DNA from: Methylobacterium tardum
GTDB lineage: Bacteria; Pseudomonadota; Alphaproteobacteria; Rhizobiales; Beijerinckiaceae
DNA length: 64,000 bases
Direction: 5' to 3'
NCBI RefSeq assembly: GCF_023546765.1
Contig: NZ_CP097484.1
Coordinates: forward strand, 6,010,001 to 6,074,000
The notes beneath the pieces are model-generated. The model made no database searches, had not been told where the DNA came from, and saw nothing but the letters and a program-made list of their open reading frames with translations. Position numbers and translations under genes: made by a program. Below, piece by piece: positions 34,824 to 45,605 of this stretch (position 1 is its first letter; each line of letters begins with the position of its first letter).

Positions 34824-35753
34824 TCAGGCCCGCGGCGACAAGGGCTCTCCCGCGGCCTCGCGCGCGGGCTCCCGGCGGGGCGGAGAGGCCGGCCGTCTGC
34901 GCGGCGCCGGCCCGGCCGCGCGCGGGCTCGGACCCCGCACCAGCGCCACGACCGGCAGCACCAGCCCGACCGCCAGCACCCACCAGGCGGGCCGGATCGG
35001 GCCGGAGAAATCCAGGTTGGCCGCGAGCACGAGGTTCGCCGGGACGCCGCTGGCGAGACCGTACCACGCCGCCTCCAGCCCTGCGGTCGCGAGCGCGGCG
35101 AGGACCGCGAGCAGGAGCAGCGACCAGGGCCGCTCCGGCCATCGGAAGCGCCGCATCACCCGCCAGCCCATCAGCAGCAGGAACAGCCCGGCGGAGAAGA
35201 CCGGATCGGTGACGTCGATCTTCGATTGCAGGAAGTAGTGGACCAGGGCCAGCACGGCGATCGTGTAGACGAGCCGGTGCAGCCGGTTCCAGTTCGGGCC
35301 GAGGTTGCGGATCGCCGCGTCCGTGGAGGTCAGGCCCAGGGCGATCAGGCCGATCAGCGCCACGAAGCCGATCGTCAGGTAGAGCCGGAGCGCGATCTCC
35401 GAGACGACCTTGGTCAGGATCAGGTTCTGGTCGACCGCGTAGAGGGTGAGGTGGGCCACCGCGTAGGCCATCACGGTGATGCCGAGCATCCGCCGGACGA
35501 CCAGGACCTTCGGCCAGTCGGCGATGCGGCGCAGCGGCGAGATCGCCAGGGAGAACAGCAGGAAGCGCACCGCCCACTCGCCGGTGGCGTGGATCAGCGC
35601 CGTGATCGGCTTCGCGCCGAGCGCATCGAGCCGGTAGGCGGCGGCGAGATACAGGGCGGGCGCGATGCAGGCGAGGAACACCGCAAGCTTCAGCCAGGAG
35701 ATGCGGCCGGCCCGGTCGAGCCAGGGGAGGGGGACGGCCAGGCGGTCGATCAT
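34824..35753 (-). CDS. msrQ: MsrQ-like heme-binding membrane subunit
   Basis: 309-residue integral membrane protein of the ferric-reductase-like/MsrQ family, which passes electrons from quinol or flavin to periplasmic methionine sulfoxide reductase MsrP. About six spans; His residues in ALIHATGEW, AYAVAHLTLYAVD, HRLVYTIAVLALVHYFLQSK are candidate heme ligands. The length exceeds that of E. coli MsrQ (211) because of a basic Pro-rich C-terminal tail. No msrP is next to it. Start uncertain: the ATG at 35751-35753 or an upstream one at 35856-35858. Confidence 0.8.
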   Translation of the reverse strand: MIDRLAVPLPWLDRAGRISWLKLAVFLACIAPALYLAAAYRLDALGAKPITALIHATGEWAVRFLLFSLAISPLRRIADWPKVLVVRRMLGITVMAYAVAHLTLYAVDQNLILTKVVSEIALRLYLTIGFVALIGLIALGLTSTDAAIRNLGPNWNRLHRLVYTIAVLALVHYFLQSKIDVTDPVFSAGLFLLLMGWRVMRRFRWPERPWSLLLLAVLAALATAGLEAAWYGLASGVPANLVLAANLDFSGPIRPAWWVLAVGLVLPVVALVRGPSPRAAGPAPRRRPASPPRREPAREAAGEPLSPRA

Positions 35754-35934
35754 GGTCTCGAACAGGGCGCTCGTGAGGGAGGCGGGCGGCGGTTTGCTCC
35801 GGGCGAGAACGATCGCCCGGCCGTATCGTGCCGGCACGGGTCGGTTCGCCGCGGTCACAGTCAGGTTACACGTGGTGGTTGACCTCAGCGTCCGCGCGGC
35901 GAATTAGCGTGGTGACGGACACCGGATGGATCCC

Positions 35935-36951
35935 ATGCAGTACCGCAAACTCGGCCGCTCCGGCCTCAAGGTCTCGCCGATCTGCCTCGGCACGATGATG
36001 TTCGGCGGCCCCACAGACGAGGCGACGGCCGGCCGGATCGTCGGCAGTGCCCGCGAGGCGGGGATCAACTTCATCGACACGGCCAACGTCTACACGGAGG
36101 GCCGCTCGGAGGAGATCACCGGCCGGGCGATCAAGGCCGAGCGCGACGCCTGGATCCTGGCCACCAAGGTCGCCAACCCGACCGGGCAGGGTGCCAACGA
36201 CCGCGGCCTCTCGCGGGTCCACGTGATGAAGGCCGCCGAGGACAGCCTGCGCCGGCTCGGGACCGACTTCATCGACATCTACTACCTCCACAAGGAGGAC
36301 CACGACACGCCGCTGGCCGAGACGGTGCGGGCGATGGCCGACCTCGTCCGCGCCGGCAAGATCCGGCATTTCGGCGTCTCGAACCACCGCTCCTGGCGGG
36401 TCGCCGAGATCTGCCGCCTGTGCGACGAGAACGGGATCGACCGGCCGGTGGTGAGCCAGCCCTATTACAACGCCTTCAACCGCATGCCCGAGACCGAGCA
36501 CCTGCCGGCCTGCGCCCATTTCGGGCTCGGCGTCGTGCCGTACTCGCCGCTCGCCCGCGGCGTGCTCACCGGCAAGTACGATCCCGACGCGCCGCCGCCG
36601 GCCGAGTCCCGCGCCGGCCGCCAGGACACCCGGATGATGCAGACCGAGTGGCGGCCGGAATCCCTGCGCATCGCCCGGACGCTCAAGGAGCATGCCGAGG
36701 CGCGGGGCATCACGGCCGGCCAGTTCGCCACCGCCTGGGTGCTGAACAACCGCCTCGTCACCGGCGTCATCGCGGGGCCGCGGACCGAGGCGCAGTGGCA
36801 GGAGTATCTCGGCGCCCTCGACTACGCCTTCACCCCGGAGGATGAGGCGCTGGTCGACGGGTTCGTGGCCGCCGGCCACCCGACGACGCCCGGCTACAAC
36901 GATCCGGCCTACCCGCTGGAGGGGCGGGTGCCGAGGAGCGCCACGGCCTGA
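35935..36951 (+). CDS. Aldo/keto reductase
   Basis: 338-residue NADPH-dependent aldo/keto reductase of the YghZ/voltage-gated-channel-beta-like subgroup. Catalytic tetrad residues: Asp48 and Tyr53 in DTANVYTEGRSE, Lys78 in ATKVAN and the His in YLHKEDHD. Acts on aldehydes or ketones in the cytoplasm; substrate unknown. I prefer the ATG at 35935 (MQYRKLG); one three codons upstream at 35926 is in frame. Divergent from msrQ. Confidence 0.9.
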   Translation: MQYRKLGRSGLKVSPICLGTMMFGGPTDEATAGRIVGSAREAGINFIDTANVYTEGRSEEITGRAIKAERDAWILATKVANPTGQGANDRGLSRVHVMKAAEDSLRRLGTDFIDIYYLHKEDHDTPLAETVRAMADLVRAGKIRHFGVSNHRSWRVAEICRLCDENGIDRPVVSQPYYNAFNRMPETEHLPACAHFGLGVVPYSPLARGVLTGKYDPDAPPPAESRAGRQDTRMMQTEWRPESLRIARTLKEHAEARGITAGQFATAWVLNNRLVTGVIAGPRTEAQWQEYLGALDYAFTPEDEALVDGFVAAGHPTTPGYNDPAYPLEGRVPRSATA

Positions 36952-36957
36952 GCGCCG

Positions 36958-37386
36958 TCAGGCGAGCGCCCAGAGGAAGCAGGCGGCGGCCGCAGCGCCG
37001 AGTGCCGAGCGCACCGCGTGGAGGACGTTCCACCGCCCGATCAAAGCACGGGTGGCGCCGTCCGCCGCCTCCGGTGCGGTCGCCATCAGGATCCGGTTCG
37101 TCGGCAGGATCGCCAGAATCGTCCAGGGCCAGTTCGCCAGCATGAGTACCGCGCCGGCCAGGAAGCCGGCGCAGCCGCTCGTCCACCACGCCGCGGTCCC
37201 GAGCAGGAAGCCGATCACCGCCAGCGGTGCCTGCAGCGCGAAGCCGCGCCTATAGGCCGGCTTCCACTCCGTCAGTAGCGCGCGATCATCCAGGGCCAGG
37301 CGGGCGGGCTGCTCGACGATGTTGATGTAGAGGGCCGCACCCGTGAACAGCGCCGCGATCGTGAGAGCGAGGAGACCGGTCAGCAT
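36958..37386 (-). CDS. DUF1772 membrane protein
   Basis: 142-residue protein with four predicted membrane helices and the DUF1772 features YINIVEQPARL, EWKPAYRRGFALQAPLA and ATRALIGRWNVLHAVRS. Family role unknown. Start at the ATG 37384-37386, without a clear ribosome-binding site. It is convergent with the aldo/keto reductase, and the gap to rimP (37387-37627) is a divergent promoter region. Confidence 0.8.
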   Translation of the reverse strand: MLTGLLALTIAALFTGAALYINIVEQPARLALDDRALLTEWKPAYRRGFALQAPLAVIGFLLGTAAWWTSGCAGFLAGAVLMLANWPWTILAILPTNRILMATAPEAADGATRALIGRWNVLHAVRSALGAAAAACFLWALA

Positions 37387-37627
37387 GAAGGTCAGAATAC
37401 CATCGGCCCGTGACAGTCGCACGCCCCATGCGCCGAAACGGTCTTGAACTTTCCACGAGCCGCGGCTATCTGATTTGCAACAGTTCTGATGGCAGTCGCG
37501 AGGCTGCGGTTCGGGAGTGGGCCCCACCGGGTCCGCTCTTTTTTTTCGCCGCACAGCCTCTCGCCGCTGAAGGCCGCACGCTGCGGACGGGCCGGCAGAA
37601 CGTCGCGAAGGTTGCGCGCTCAAACCC

Positions 37628-38392
37628 ATGTCGTCCGAGATCGAAGCGGATCTGTCCGAGAAGCGCCTCGTCCGAGAGGCCGGCGTCGCTGCGCGCGTCG
37701 CGCAGGCGATCGAGGGGCCGCTCGAGGGCCTCGGCTTCCGGCTGGTCCGGGTGAAGGTGTCCAACATCAACGGCTGCACCGTGCAGATCATGGCGGAGCG
37801 ACCGGACGGCACCTTCACCATCGACGATTGCGAGGCGGTGAGCCGCGCGATCTCGCCGATCCTCGACGTCGATGATCCGGTCGGGGGCGCCTACAACCTG
37901 GAAGTCTCCTCGCCCGGGATCGACCGGCCGCTGGTGCGGGTCTCGGATTTCGCCCGCTGGGTGGGCTACGAGGCCAAAGTCGAGCTGAGCCCGCCGCTCG
38001 ACGGGCGCAAACGCTTCCGCGGGATTCTCGGCGCGCCGGACCCGGCTGGGCTGACGGTCCCGATCGATCTGCCCGACGTCAAGGAAGGGCTGCCGAGCCG
38101 CATCGACCTGCCGCTCAAGAACCTTGCCGAGGCCCATCTCGTCCTCACCGACGAGTTGGTCCGCGAGTCGCTTCGGCGCGGCGGCCCGCCTGCCGAGGAT
38201 GAGGCGGACGGGGGCGCGGACGAGGAAGTTGCCGAGGATCGCGCGGCGCCGCCGGCCCGAAGCCCCTTCCGCCCGCAGGGGCCGAAGAAGGCCAGCCCCA
38301 CGGCGAAGCCCAAGCATCCGGCCCGGACCGGTCCCAAGAAGCCGATCGTGACCAAGGCATCCCGGCTCAAGGACCGCGACTCCCTGCACTGA
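37628..38392 (+). CDS. rimP: Ribosome maturation factor RimP
   Basis: 254-residue protein needed for 30S subunit maturation. N-terminal RimP domain ([51 protein letters not shown]) and C-terminal SH3-like domain, followed by a disordered Lys/Pro-rich extension of about 70 residues, longer than in E. coli (150). First gene of the rimP-nusA-ylxR-infB cluster; nusA starts 64 bases later. Confidence 0.93.
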   Translation: MSSEIEADLSEKRLVREAGVAARVAQAIEGPLEGLGFRLVRVKVSNINGCTVQIMAERPDGTFTIDDCEAVSRAISPILDVDDPVGGAYNLEVSSPGIDRPLVRVSDFARWVGYEAKVELSPPLDGRKRFRGILGAPDPAGLTVPIDLPDVKEGLPSRIDLPLKNLAEAHLVLTDELVRESLRRGGPPAEDEADGGADEEVAEDRAAPPARSPFRPQGPKKASPTAKPKHPARTGPKKPIVTKASRLKDRDSLH

Positions 38393-38456
38393 GACCCCAG
38401 CGTCGGCCGCCCAGCGGCCGGCCCGAAGATTTGACGGAAGAGAAGGACCGACACCG

Positions 38457-40091
38457 ATGGCCGTCGTCAGCGCCAACAGGCTCGAACTCCTCCAGATCGC
38501 CGACGCGGTCGCCCGCGAGAAGGTGATCGACCGCTCCATCGTGATCGACGCGATGGAGGAAGCGATCGCCAAGGCGGCCCGCTCCCGCTACGGCGCCGAG
38601 ACCGACGTTCACGCCGAGATCGATTCCAAGACCGGGGCGCTGCGCCTCTCGCGTCACCTCCTGGTCGCCGATCAGGTCGAGAACGACGCCCGCGAGATCA
38701 CCCTCGATCAGGCCCGCCGCTACAACCCGGGCGCGCTGGTCGGCGACGTGATCTCCGACACCCTGCCGCCCTTCGATTTCGGCCGCGTGGCCGCGCAGTC
38801 GGCCAAGCAGGTCATCGTCCAGAAGGTCCGCGACGCCGAGCGCGCCCGCCAGTTCGACGAGTACAAGGACCGCATCGGCGAGATCCTCAACGGCGTCGTC
38901 AAGCGCGTCGAGTACGGCAACGTGATCGTCGATCTCGGCCGTGGCGAGGGCATCGTGCGCCGGGACGAGATGATCCCGCGCGAGACCTTCAGGCCGGGCG
39001 ACCGGATCCGCTCCTACCTGTTCGACGTGCGCTCGGAAGTGCGCGGCCCGCAGATCTTCCTGTCGCGCTCGCACCCGCAATTCATGGCCAAGCTGTTCGG
39101 GCAGGAAGTGCCTGAGATCTACGACGGCATCGTCGAGGTGAAGGCGGTGGCCCGCGATCCCGGCTCCCGCGCCAAGATCGCGGTGATCTCCCGCGACGGC
39201 AGCATCGACCCGGTCGGCGCCTGCGTCGGCATGCGCGGATCGCGCGTGCAGGCCGTGGTCGGCGAATTGCAGGGCGAGAAGATCGACATCATCCCGTGGT
39301 CCGAGGACGAGGCGACCTTCATCGTCAACGCCCTCCAGCCCGCCGAGGTGGTGAAGGTGGTGCTCGACGAGGAGGCCGACCGCATCGAGGTGGTGGTGCC
39401 GGACGACCAGCTGTCGCTGGCCATCGGCCGCCGTGGCCAGAACGTGCGCCTCGCCTCGCAGCTCACCGGCTGGGACATCGATATCCTCACCGAGGCCGAG
39501 GAATCGGAGCGCCGCCAGAAGGAGTTCGCCGAGCGGACCCAGGTGTTCATGGAGGCGCTCGACGTCGGCGAGACCGTCGGCCAGCTGCTCGCGGCGGAAG
39601 GCTTCCGCAACGTCGAGGAGATCGCCTACGTCGACATCCAGGAGTTGTCCGGCATCCAGGGGCTCGACGAGGAGACCGGTACCGAGATCCAGGCCCGCGC
39701 CCAGGACCACCTCGCCCGGATCGAGCAGGCCCACGACGCCCGCCGCACCGAGCTCGGCGTCGCCGACGAGCTGCGCGAGATCGAGGGCATCACCACGCCC
39801 ATGATGGTCGCTCTCGGCGAGAACGACGTGAAGAGCGTCGAGGATCTGGCGGGCTGCGCCACCGACGACCTCGTCGGCTACACGGAGGGCCGCGGCCCCG
39901 AGGCCGTGCGCCATGCCGGTTACCTCGACGGGTTCGACCTGTCCCGCGCCGAGGCCGAGGCCCTGATCATGTCCGCCCGTCTGAAGGCCGGCTGGATCGA
40001 GGCCCTGCCGGAGCCGGAAGGCGAGGACGGCGCGGATGCCGCCGAGGGCCATGAGGGCGACGAGGCCGCGCCGGCGCAGGCCGAGGCCTGA
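38457..40091 (+). CDS. nusA: Transcription termination/antitermination factor NusA
   Basis: 544 residues: NusA N-terminal RNA-polymerase-binding domain ([15 protein letters not shown]), S1 domain ([20 protein letters not shown]), two KH domains ([18 protein letters not shown] and [18 protein letters not shown]) and C-terminal helix-hairpin-helix repeats ending in a short acidic tail. Modulates pausing, termination and antitermination. Overlaps or nearly abuts ylxR. Confidence 0.96.
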   Translation: MAVVSANRLELLQIADAVAREKVIDRSIVIDAMEEAIAKAARSRYGAETDVHAEIDSKTGALRLSRHLLVADQVENDAREITLDQARRYNPGALVGDVISDTLPPFDFGRVAAQSAKQVIVQKVRDAERARQFDEYKDRIGEILNGVVKRVEYGNVIVDLGRGEGIVRRDEMIPRETFRPGDRIRSYLFDVRSEVRGPQIFLSRSHPQFMAKLFGQEVPEIYDGIVEVKAVARDPGSRAKIAVISRDGSIDPVGACVGMRGSRVQAVVGELQGEKIDIIPWSEDEATFIVNALQPAEVVKVVLDEEADRIEVVVPDDQLSLAIGRRGQNVRLASQLTGWDIDILTEAEESERRQKEFAERTQVFMEALDVGETVGQLLAAEGFRNVEEIAYVDIQELSGIQGLDEETGTEIQARAQDHLARIEQAHDARRTELGVADELREIEGITTPMMVALGENDVKSVEDLAGCATDDLVGYTEGRGPEAVRHAGYLDGFDLSRAEAEALIMSARLKAGWIEALPEPEGEDGADAAEGHEGDEAAPAQAEA

Positions 40092-40114
40092 GCGAGAGGC
40101 GGCGCGGAGGCGCG

Positions 40115-40836
40115 ATGGTCGCGGTCGACACGACCTTGCCCGAGGACGGGCTGGTTGCCGGGGGCTCGATGCCGGCCCCGGCCGCCGCGCGCCTGAGCGG
40201 ACCTGCATCGTCACGCGCGTCGCCCAGGCGCCGGACGCGATGATCCGATTCGTGCGCGGGCCCGACGGCAGCGTCGTGCCCGACCTGCGCGCCAAGCTGC
40301 CGGGCCGCGGTGCCTGGGTCAGCGCCCGGCGCGCGGTCGTCGCCGAGGCCGTCCGCAAGAACCTGTTCTCGCGGGCCTTCAAGGGGCCGACCCCGGCCGC
40401 CCCCGACCTGCCGGACCGGATTACCGCGGCACTCCGGGACGACCTGCGGCAGGCGATCGCGCTCGCCAACAAGGCGGGCTGCATTGTGGCGGGCTTCTCG
40501 AAGGTCGAGGCGGCGATCGGCGGGCAACCGTGCGCCATTGCGGTGATTCATGCCGCCGAGGCGAGCCCGGACGGCCGGCGGAAGATCGCCTCGGCCTTGC
40601 ACAGGCGTCACGGCGGGGCCATGTCAAGGATCCCGATCATCGATGACCTGTCCGAAGACGAATTGGACATGGCCTTAGGTCGGGATCATGTGATACACGC
40701 TGCGCTCGTCGCAGGAGCCGGAGCCGCCGGCTGCCTGTCGCGTTGGCGTCGGCTACGCTCCTTCGAGGGCGCCGCCGCGGCGACCGGGGAGCCCGATCCA
40801 GCCCGAATCGGCGGGATCGGCGAAGCCTCACGTTGA
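40115..40836 (+). CDS. ylxR: YlxR/L7Ae-type RNA-binding protein, frameshifted
   Basis: RNA-binding protein between nusA and infB: YlxR (DUF448) part with PERTCIVTR, RGAWVSARRAVV, followed by an L7Ae-like half (AALRDDLRQAIALANKAGCIVAGFSKVEAAI). The conserved part is in a frame with no start near a ribosome-binding site. The ATG at 40115, four bases after GGAGG, is in another frame and would read MVAVDTTLPEDGLVAGG. Adding one G to the run 40160-40164 joins the two as ...GGLDAGPGRRAPERTC. So one base is missing; likely a consensus error. About 240 residues when restored. Confidence 0.85.
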
Positions 40837-40912
40837 CGACGCAGGACTATTTTGACCGGCGCCACCGGGTGTCGGTTCACGGGACGATGGAAACCCTCAG
40901 GGTTCAGGCTGA

Positions 40913-43858
40913 ATGAGCGATACGAACAACCCGGGCGACAAGACTCTGAACCGGACTTCCCCGAAGCCGCTCTCTCTCAAGCGGCCGATCGAGGCGGGCA
41001 CCGTGCGTCAGAGCTTCTCCCATGGCCGCTCCAAGCAGGTCGTGGTCGAGACGGTGAAGCGCCGCGTCATCGGTGCGGCACCGGCCGCCCCTGCCCGTGA
41101 GCCTGCCCCCGCTCCGCGTCCGGCCGCTCCCGCGCCGACGACGCCGCCCCCGCGGCCTGCGCAGCGCGCCGCCTCGGGCGTTGTCCTGCGCACCCTGAGC
41201 GAGCAGGAGAGCGCCGCTCGCGCGGCCGCCCTCGCCGACGCGCAGCGTCGCGAAGCCGAAGCGCGCCAGAAGGCCGAGGCCGAGGCCGCGGCGCGCCGCC
41301 GCGAGGCCGAGGAGCAGGCCCGCCGCGAGCGTGAGGCCGCCGAGGCGCGCCGCCGCGAGGAGGAAGAGCGCAAGGCTGCGGCTGCTGCCGCTGCTGCCGA
41401 GGCGGCGGAAGCCGCCAAGGCGGCTGCTGCCGCGCCCCCGCCTGCACCCGCTGCCCCGACACCGGCCGCCGCGCCCGCCGCCGAGGCGCCGGCCGCCGCG
41501 CCGTCTCGTCCGGCTCAGGCTCCTGCGCAGCCCGCCGCTGCATCGGCTCGCCCGGCTGCTGCGGCCCAGGCCCGTCCGGCCGCGCCGGCTCGTCAGCCCG
41601 ATGCCGCTCGCCCGGCCGGCGCGCGGCCCGCGCCCGCCGCGGCTTCGCCCGCTGCCCCGCGCCCGCCGCTGACGCCCCGTCCGTCCACGGGCGAGCCGCG
41701 CAAGACGATCACGGCCGATTCGCGCAAGCCGCGCGACCTCAACTTCATGGCCCGTCCGGCCCCGGCGCCCGAGCCCGAGAAGAGCGCGACGCCGACGACC
41801 GCCGCGCGTCCGGCCGGTGCGGGTGCCGCAGCGCGTCCTGCCGGTCGCGGAGCCCAGACCAACGACGACGAGTCCGAGACCAAGCGGGTGATCCGCCGTC
41901 CCGGCATGCCGCTCAAGATTATCACCCCGCCCAAGACGCCGAAGTCGCCGGGTGGCGACCGCAACCGCGGCCGCCTGACCATCGCGACCGCCACGTCGGG
42001 TGAGGACGAGCGCACGCGCTCCGTGGCGTCGTTCCGCCGCCGCCAGCAGCGGATGAGCGGCCGCGGCCACGTCGAGCAGAAGGAGAAGCTGTCCCGCGAG
42101 GTGACGATCCCCGAGACGATCACCATCCAGGAACTCGCCAACCGCATGTCGGAGCGGGCCGTGGACGTGATCCGCATGCTGATGAAGCAGGGCCAGATCC
42201 ACAAGATCACCGACGTGATCGACTCGGATACCGCCCAGCTCATCGCCGAGGAGCTCGGCCACACGGTGCGGCGCGTCGCCGAGTCCGACGTCGAGGAAGG
42301 CCTGTCGTCCGACGAGCCGGATCTCGAGGAGGATCTCGATCCCCGTCCGCCGGTGGTCACCATCATGGGCCACGTCGACCACGGCAAGACGTCGCTGCTC
42401 GACGCGATCCGCAAGGCCAACGTGGTCGAGGGCGAGGCCGGCGGCATCACCCAGCATATCGGCGCCTATCAGGTCGCGGCTCCGTCCGGCGACATGATCA
42501 CCTTCATCGACACCCCGGGCCACGCGGCGTTCACGTCGATGCGCGCCCGCGGCGCCAAGGTCACCGACATCGTGGTGATCGTGGTGGCGGCCGATGACGG
42601 CGTCATGCCCCAGACCATCGAGGCCATCCAGCACGCCAAGGCGGCGGGCGTCCCGATGATCATCGCGGTCAACAAGATCGACAAGCCGGACGCGAAGCCG
42701 GAGCGGGTCCGCACGGAACTGCTCCAGCACGACATCCAGGTCGAGTCGATGGGCGGTGAGACCCTCGAGTTCGAGGTCTCGGCCAAGACCGGCGCCGGCC
42801 TGTCCGAGCTGCTGGACGGTATCCAGATCCAGGCCGAGATCATGAACCTGCGCGCCAACGAGAAGCGCGACGGCGAGGGCACGGTCATCGAGGCCCAGCT
42901 CGACCGCGGGCGTGGTCCCGTGGCGACGGTCCTGGTTCAGCGCGGCACCCTGTTCACCGGCGACATCGTCGTGGCGGGCGCCGAGTGGGGCCGCGTGCGC
43001 GCCCTGATCGACGACCTCGGCGAGAACGTGCAGTACGCCGGACCGTCCGTGCCGGTCGAGGTGCTGGGCTTCAACGGCACGCCCGATGCCGGCGACCGCG
43101 TGATCGTGGTGCCGAACGAGGCGCGCGCCCGCGAGGTCACCGAGTACCGCGCCCGCCAGAAGCGCGAGCGCCAGAATGCCCGGACCGGCGGTGCCAACCG
43201 CTCGCTGGTCGACATGATGCGCGACCTCAAGGAAGGCGCCGGCCGCAAGGAGCTGCCGGTCGTCATCAAGGGCGACGTGCAGGGCTCGGTCGAGGCGATC
43301 TCGGGCGCGCTGGAGAAGCTCGGCAACGACGAGGTCGCGGCCCGCATCCTCCTGTCCGGCGTCGGTGGCATCACCGAGTCCGACATCACCCTGGCCCAGG
43401 CGTCGAAGGCCGTGGTCATCGGCTTCAACGTGCGCGCCCACAAGGAGGCCCGCGAGGCCGCCGAGCGGGCCGGCATCGAGATCCGGTACTACAACATCAT
43501 CTACGACCTCGTGGACGACATCAAAGCCACGCTGTCGGGGATGCTGCCGCCGACCCTGCGGGAAGATCGTCTCGGCGAGGCGACCATCCAGGAGGTCTTC
43601 GAGGTCTCGAAGGTCGGCAAGGTCGCGGGTTGCCGCGTCACCGACGGTATCGTGGAGCGCGGCGCCCATGTCCGCCTGATCCGCGACAGCGTCGTGATCC
43701 ACGAGGGCAAGCTGAAGACGCTCAAGCGCTTCAAGGACGACGCGAAGGAAGTCACCTCCGGCCAGGAGTGCGGCATGGCCTTCGAGAACTTCGAGAACAT
43801 GCGCGCGGGCGATGTGATCGAGTGCTACCGGGTCGAGGAGATCCGCCGCACGCTCTGA
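40913..43858 (+). CDS. infB: Translation initiation factor IF-2
   Basis: 981-residue GTPase that brings fMet-tRNA to the 30S subunit. A long low-complexity N-terminus (Ala/Pro/Arg-rich, with a charged EAEARRR-like coiled coil, residues about 60-330) precedes the IF2_N-type region ([24 protein letters not shown]). Then comes the G domain with GHVDHGKT (about 486-493), DTPGHAAF and [10 protein letters not shown], and the C-terminal domains ending with [21 protein letters not shown] 996-residue frame on the other strand is a shadow. A strong terminator follows. Confidence 0.97.
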   Translation: MSDTNNPGDKTLNRTSPKPLSLKRPIEAGTVRQSFSHGRSKQVVVETVKRRVIGAAPAAPAREPAPAPRPAAPAPTTPPPRPAQRAASGVVLRTLSEQESAARAAALADAQRREAEARQKAEAEAAARRREAEEQARREREAAEARRREEEERKAAAAAAAAEAAEAAKAAAAAPPPAPAAPTPAAAPAAEAPAAAPSRPAQAPAQPAAASARPAAAAQARPAAPARQPDAARPAGARPAPAAASPAAPRPPLTPRPSTGEPRKTITADSRKPRDLNFMARPAPAPEPEKSATPTTAARPAGAGAAARPAGRGAQTNDDESETKRVIRRPGMPLKIITPPKTPKSPGGDRNRGRLTIATATSGEDERTRSVASFRRRQQRMSGRGHVEQKEKLSREVTIPETITIQELANRMSERAVDVIRMLMKQGQIHKITDVIDSDTAQLIAEELGHTVRRVAESDVEEGLSSDEPDLEEDLDPRPPVVTIMGHVDHGKTSLLDAIRKANVVEGEAGGITQHIGAYQVAAPSGDMITFIDTPGHAAFTSMRARGAKVTDIVVIVVAADDGVMPQTIEAIQHAKAAGVPMIIAVNKIDKPDAKPERVRTELLQHDIQVESMGGETLEFEVSAKTGAGLSELLDGIQIQAEIMNLRANEKRDGEGTVIEAQLDRGRGPVATVLVQRGTLFTGDIVVAGAEWGRVRALIDDLGENVQYAGPSVPVEVLGFNGTPDAGDRVIVVPNEARAREVTEYRARQKRERQNARTGGANRSLVDMMRDLKEGAGRKELPVVIKGDVQGSVEAISGALEKLGNDEVAARILLSGVGGITESDITLAQASKAVVIGFNVRAHKEAREAAERAGIEIRYYNIIYDLVDDIKATLSGMLPPTLREDRLGEATIQEVFEVSKVGKVAGCRVTDGIVERGAHVRLIRDSVVIHEGKLKTLKRFKDDAKEVTSGQECGMAFENFENMRAGDVIECYRVEEIRRTL

Positions 43859-43882
43859 TCGTCCGGACCCGTCCGGACAGGG

Positions 43883-43919
43883 CGGCCGCGGCACCCGCCG
43901 CGGCCGTCTTTTCTTTTTT
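43883..43919 (+). terminator. Intrinsic terminator after infB
   Basis: CGGCCGCGG (43883-43891), loop CACCCG, CCGCGGCCG (43898-43906), then TCTTTTCTTTTTT to 43919. A textbook Rho-independent terminator on the plus strand, 25 bases after infB and 45 bases before the rbfA start. Confidence 0.9.
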
Positions 43920-43963
43920 CAGAACGTGAGCCGGCCACCCCAGCGGCGCCGGCCCGAGACAGA

Positions 43964-44389
43964 ATGGCCCAGAAACCCACTTCCACCGGCCCCTCGCAGC
44001 GCCAGCAGCGCGTGGCCGAACTCGTGCGCCACGCGCTCGCCGAGGTGCTCCAGCGCGGCGACATCCAGGATCCGGTGCTCGGCACGCATGTCGTGACCGT
44101 GCCGGAGGTGCGGATGTCGCCCGACCTGAAGCTCGCCACGGCCTACGTCATGCCGCTCGGCGGCCTCGACGAGGCGCCGGTGATCGCGGCCCTGGAGCGG
44201 CACCGGAAAGTGCTGCGCCAGGAGGTGGCGCGACGCGTGAACCTGAAATTCGCGCCGGAGCTGCGCTTCCGCCGCGACGAGACCTTCGATGAGGCGGCCC
44301 GCATCGATAAGCTGCTGCGGGACGAGCGTGTGCAGCGCGACCTCGATTCCGGGCGCGACGACGAACCGGAGACCGGGACGGGGCATTGA
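43964..44389 (+). CDS. rbfA: Ribosome-binding factor A
   Basis: 141 residues, KH-fold 30S maturation factor: [63 protein letters not shown]. The Lys/Asp-rich tail ends GTGH. Its stop overlaps a possible truB upstream start. Follows an intrinsic terminator, so it needs read-through or its own promoter in 43907-43963. Confidence 0.95.
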   Translation: MAQKPTSTGPSQRQQRVAELVRHALAEVLQRGDIQDPVLGTHVVTVPEVRMSPDLKLATAYVMPLGGLDEAPVIAALERHRKVLRQEVARRVNLKFAPELRFRRDETFDEAARIDKLLRDERVQRDLDSGRDDEPETGTGH

Positions 44390-44442
44390 ACCCTGTCGCC
44401 GAACAGAAAGGGACGGGGCATCGACCCCGGGGACATGCGGAC

Positions 44443-45471
44443 ATGACGGTTTCCATGGAAGATCACCCGCCGGCCGAGCGCGCCGCTCCTGCTCCGGGCG
44501 CAGAGCGCCGGGGTCCGGAGGGACGGCGCCCGCAGCGCGGGCCCCGTCCGGACCGGCCGAAGCGTCGGGACGTGTCGGGCTGGGTGATCCTCGACAAGCA
44601 TGTCGGCATGACCTCGACCCACGCGGTGGCGGTGGTGAAGCGCGCCTTCAACGCCAAGAAGGCTGGCCATGCCGGCACCCTCGACCCGCTGGCCTCCGGA
44701 ATCCTGCCAATCGCGCTGGGTGAGGCGACCAAGACCGTCCCCTTCGTGATGGATGGCCGCAAGGCCTACCGGTTCACCGTGCAGTGGGGCATCGAAACCG
44801 ACACCGATGATGCCGAGGGACGACCCGTGGCGACCAGCGACGCCCGGCCCGACCGCGCGGCGGTCGAGGCGGCGCTGCCGGCTTTCGTGGGTGCGATCGA
44901 GCAGGTGCCGCCGCGCTACTCGGCCATCAAGATCCAGGGCGAGCGCGCCTACGATCTCGCCCGCGAGGGTGAGGTCGTGGAGCTGGTCGCCCGGCCGGTG
45001 CAGATCGACCGGCTCGCGGTCGCCGAGCATGACGGCGAGCGGACGGTGATCGAGGCGGAATGCGGCAAGGGGACCTACGTGCGCGCCCTGGCCCGCGATC
45101 TCGGCCGCGTGCTCGGCTGCTACGGCCACGTCTCGGCCCTGCGCCGGACCCGTGTCGGCCCGTTCTCGGAGGCCGAGGCGTGCCCGGTCACGGTGCTGTC
45201 GGAGGGCACCCCCGAAGCCGCGCTGGCCTATCTGCGTCCCGTCGAGACGGCTCTCGATGCCATCCCGGAGGTCGCCGTCTCCCGCGATCTGGGTCTGCGC
45301 CTCATGCGGGGTCAGCCGGTGATCCTTCGGGGCCGCGACGCTCCCGTTGAAGGCAAGGCGTTCGCGACCTGCGCGGGGATCCTGGTCGCCGTGGGGGATG
45401 TGGAGCGCGGCGAGTTGGTGCCGCACCGGGTTTTCCACCTCGGCGGCACGGCCCCCGGCCGCAGCGCCTGA
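44443..45471 (+). CDS. truB: tRNA pseudouridine(55) synthase TruB
   Basis: 342-residue enzyme that isomerises U55 in the T-loop of tRNA. N-terminal disordered Pro/Arg-rich extension of about 45 residues, then the catalytic domain with GHAGTLDPLASGIL (catalytic Asp about residue 80), RRYSAIKIQGERAYDLAR-like segment (RYSAIKIQGERAYDLA) and a C-terminal PUA-type region. The start is taken at the ATG 44443-44445; 44455 and 44386 are alternatives. Downstream of rbfA, as in many bacteria. Confidence 0.93.
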   Translation: MTVSMEDHPPAERAAPAPGAERRGPEGRRPQRGPRPDRPKRRDVSGWVILDKHVGMTSTHAVAVVKRAFNAKKAGHAGTLDPLASGILPIALGEATKTVPFVMDGRKAYRFTVQWGIETDTDDAEGRPVATSDARPDRAAVEAALPAFVGAIEQVPPRYSAIKIQGERAYDLAREGEVVELVARPVQIDRLAVAEHDGERTVIEAECGKGTYVRALARDLGRVLGCYGHVSALRRTRVGPFSEAEACPVTVLSEGTPEAALAYLRPVETALDAIPEVAVSRDLGLRLMRGQPVILRGRDAPVEGKAFATCAGILVAVGDVERGELVPHRVFHLGGTAPGRSA

Positions 45472-45483
45472 TCCCATGGCCCT

Positions 45484-45502
45484 GCGCCGTCGGCGACGGC
45501 GC
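45484..45502. terminator. Short hairpin after truB
   Basis: GCGCCGTC-GGC-GACGGCGC starts 13 bases after the truB stop. An 8-bp perfect stem in GC DNA, without a U-run; possible transcript end. Confidence 0.35.
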
Positions 45503-45605
45503 GCGCGGGGCCCCGGCCGGTTCGGATCGGGCTGAGGCGCGAGCGCGCAGGTGGAACGAACCTGAGCCGTGAGACTTTGGCCCCGGCGGAATGTCCGGGG
45601 TGGTG

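Noticed and set aside
40904..43894. 996-residue minus-strand frame opposite infB
   Set aside because: Low-complexity Gly/Arg/Leu shadow of IF-2; no start signal and no family resemblance.
45484..45502. Intrinsic terminator of truB as firm call
   Set aside because: Hairpin is short, has a three-base loop and no U-run, so it is listed only as weak.
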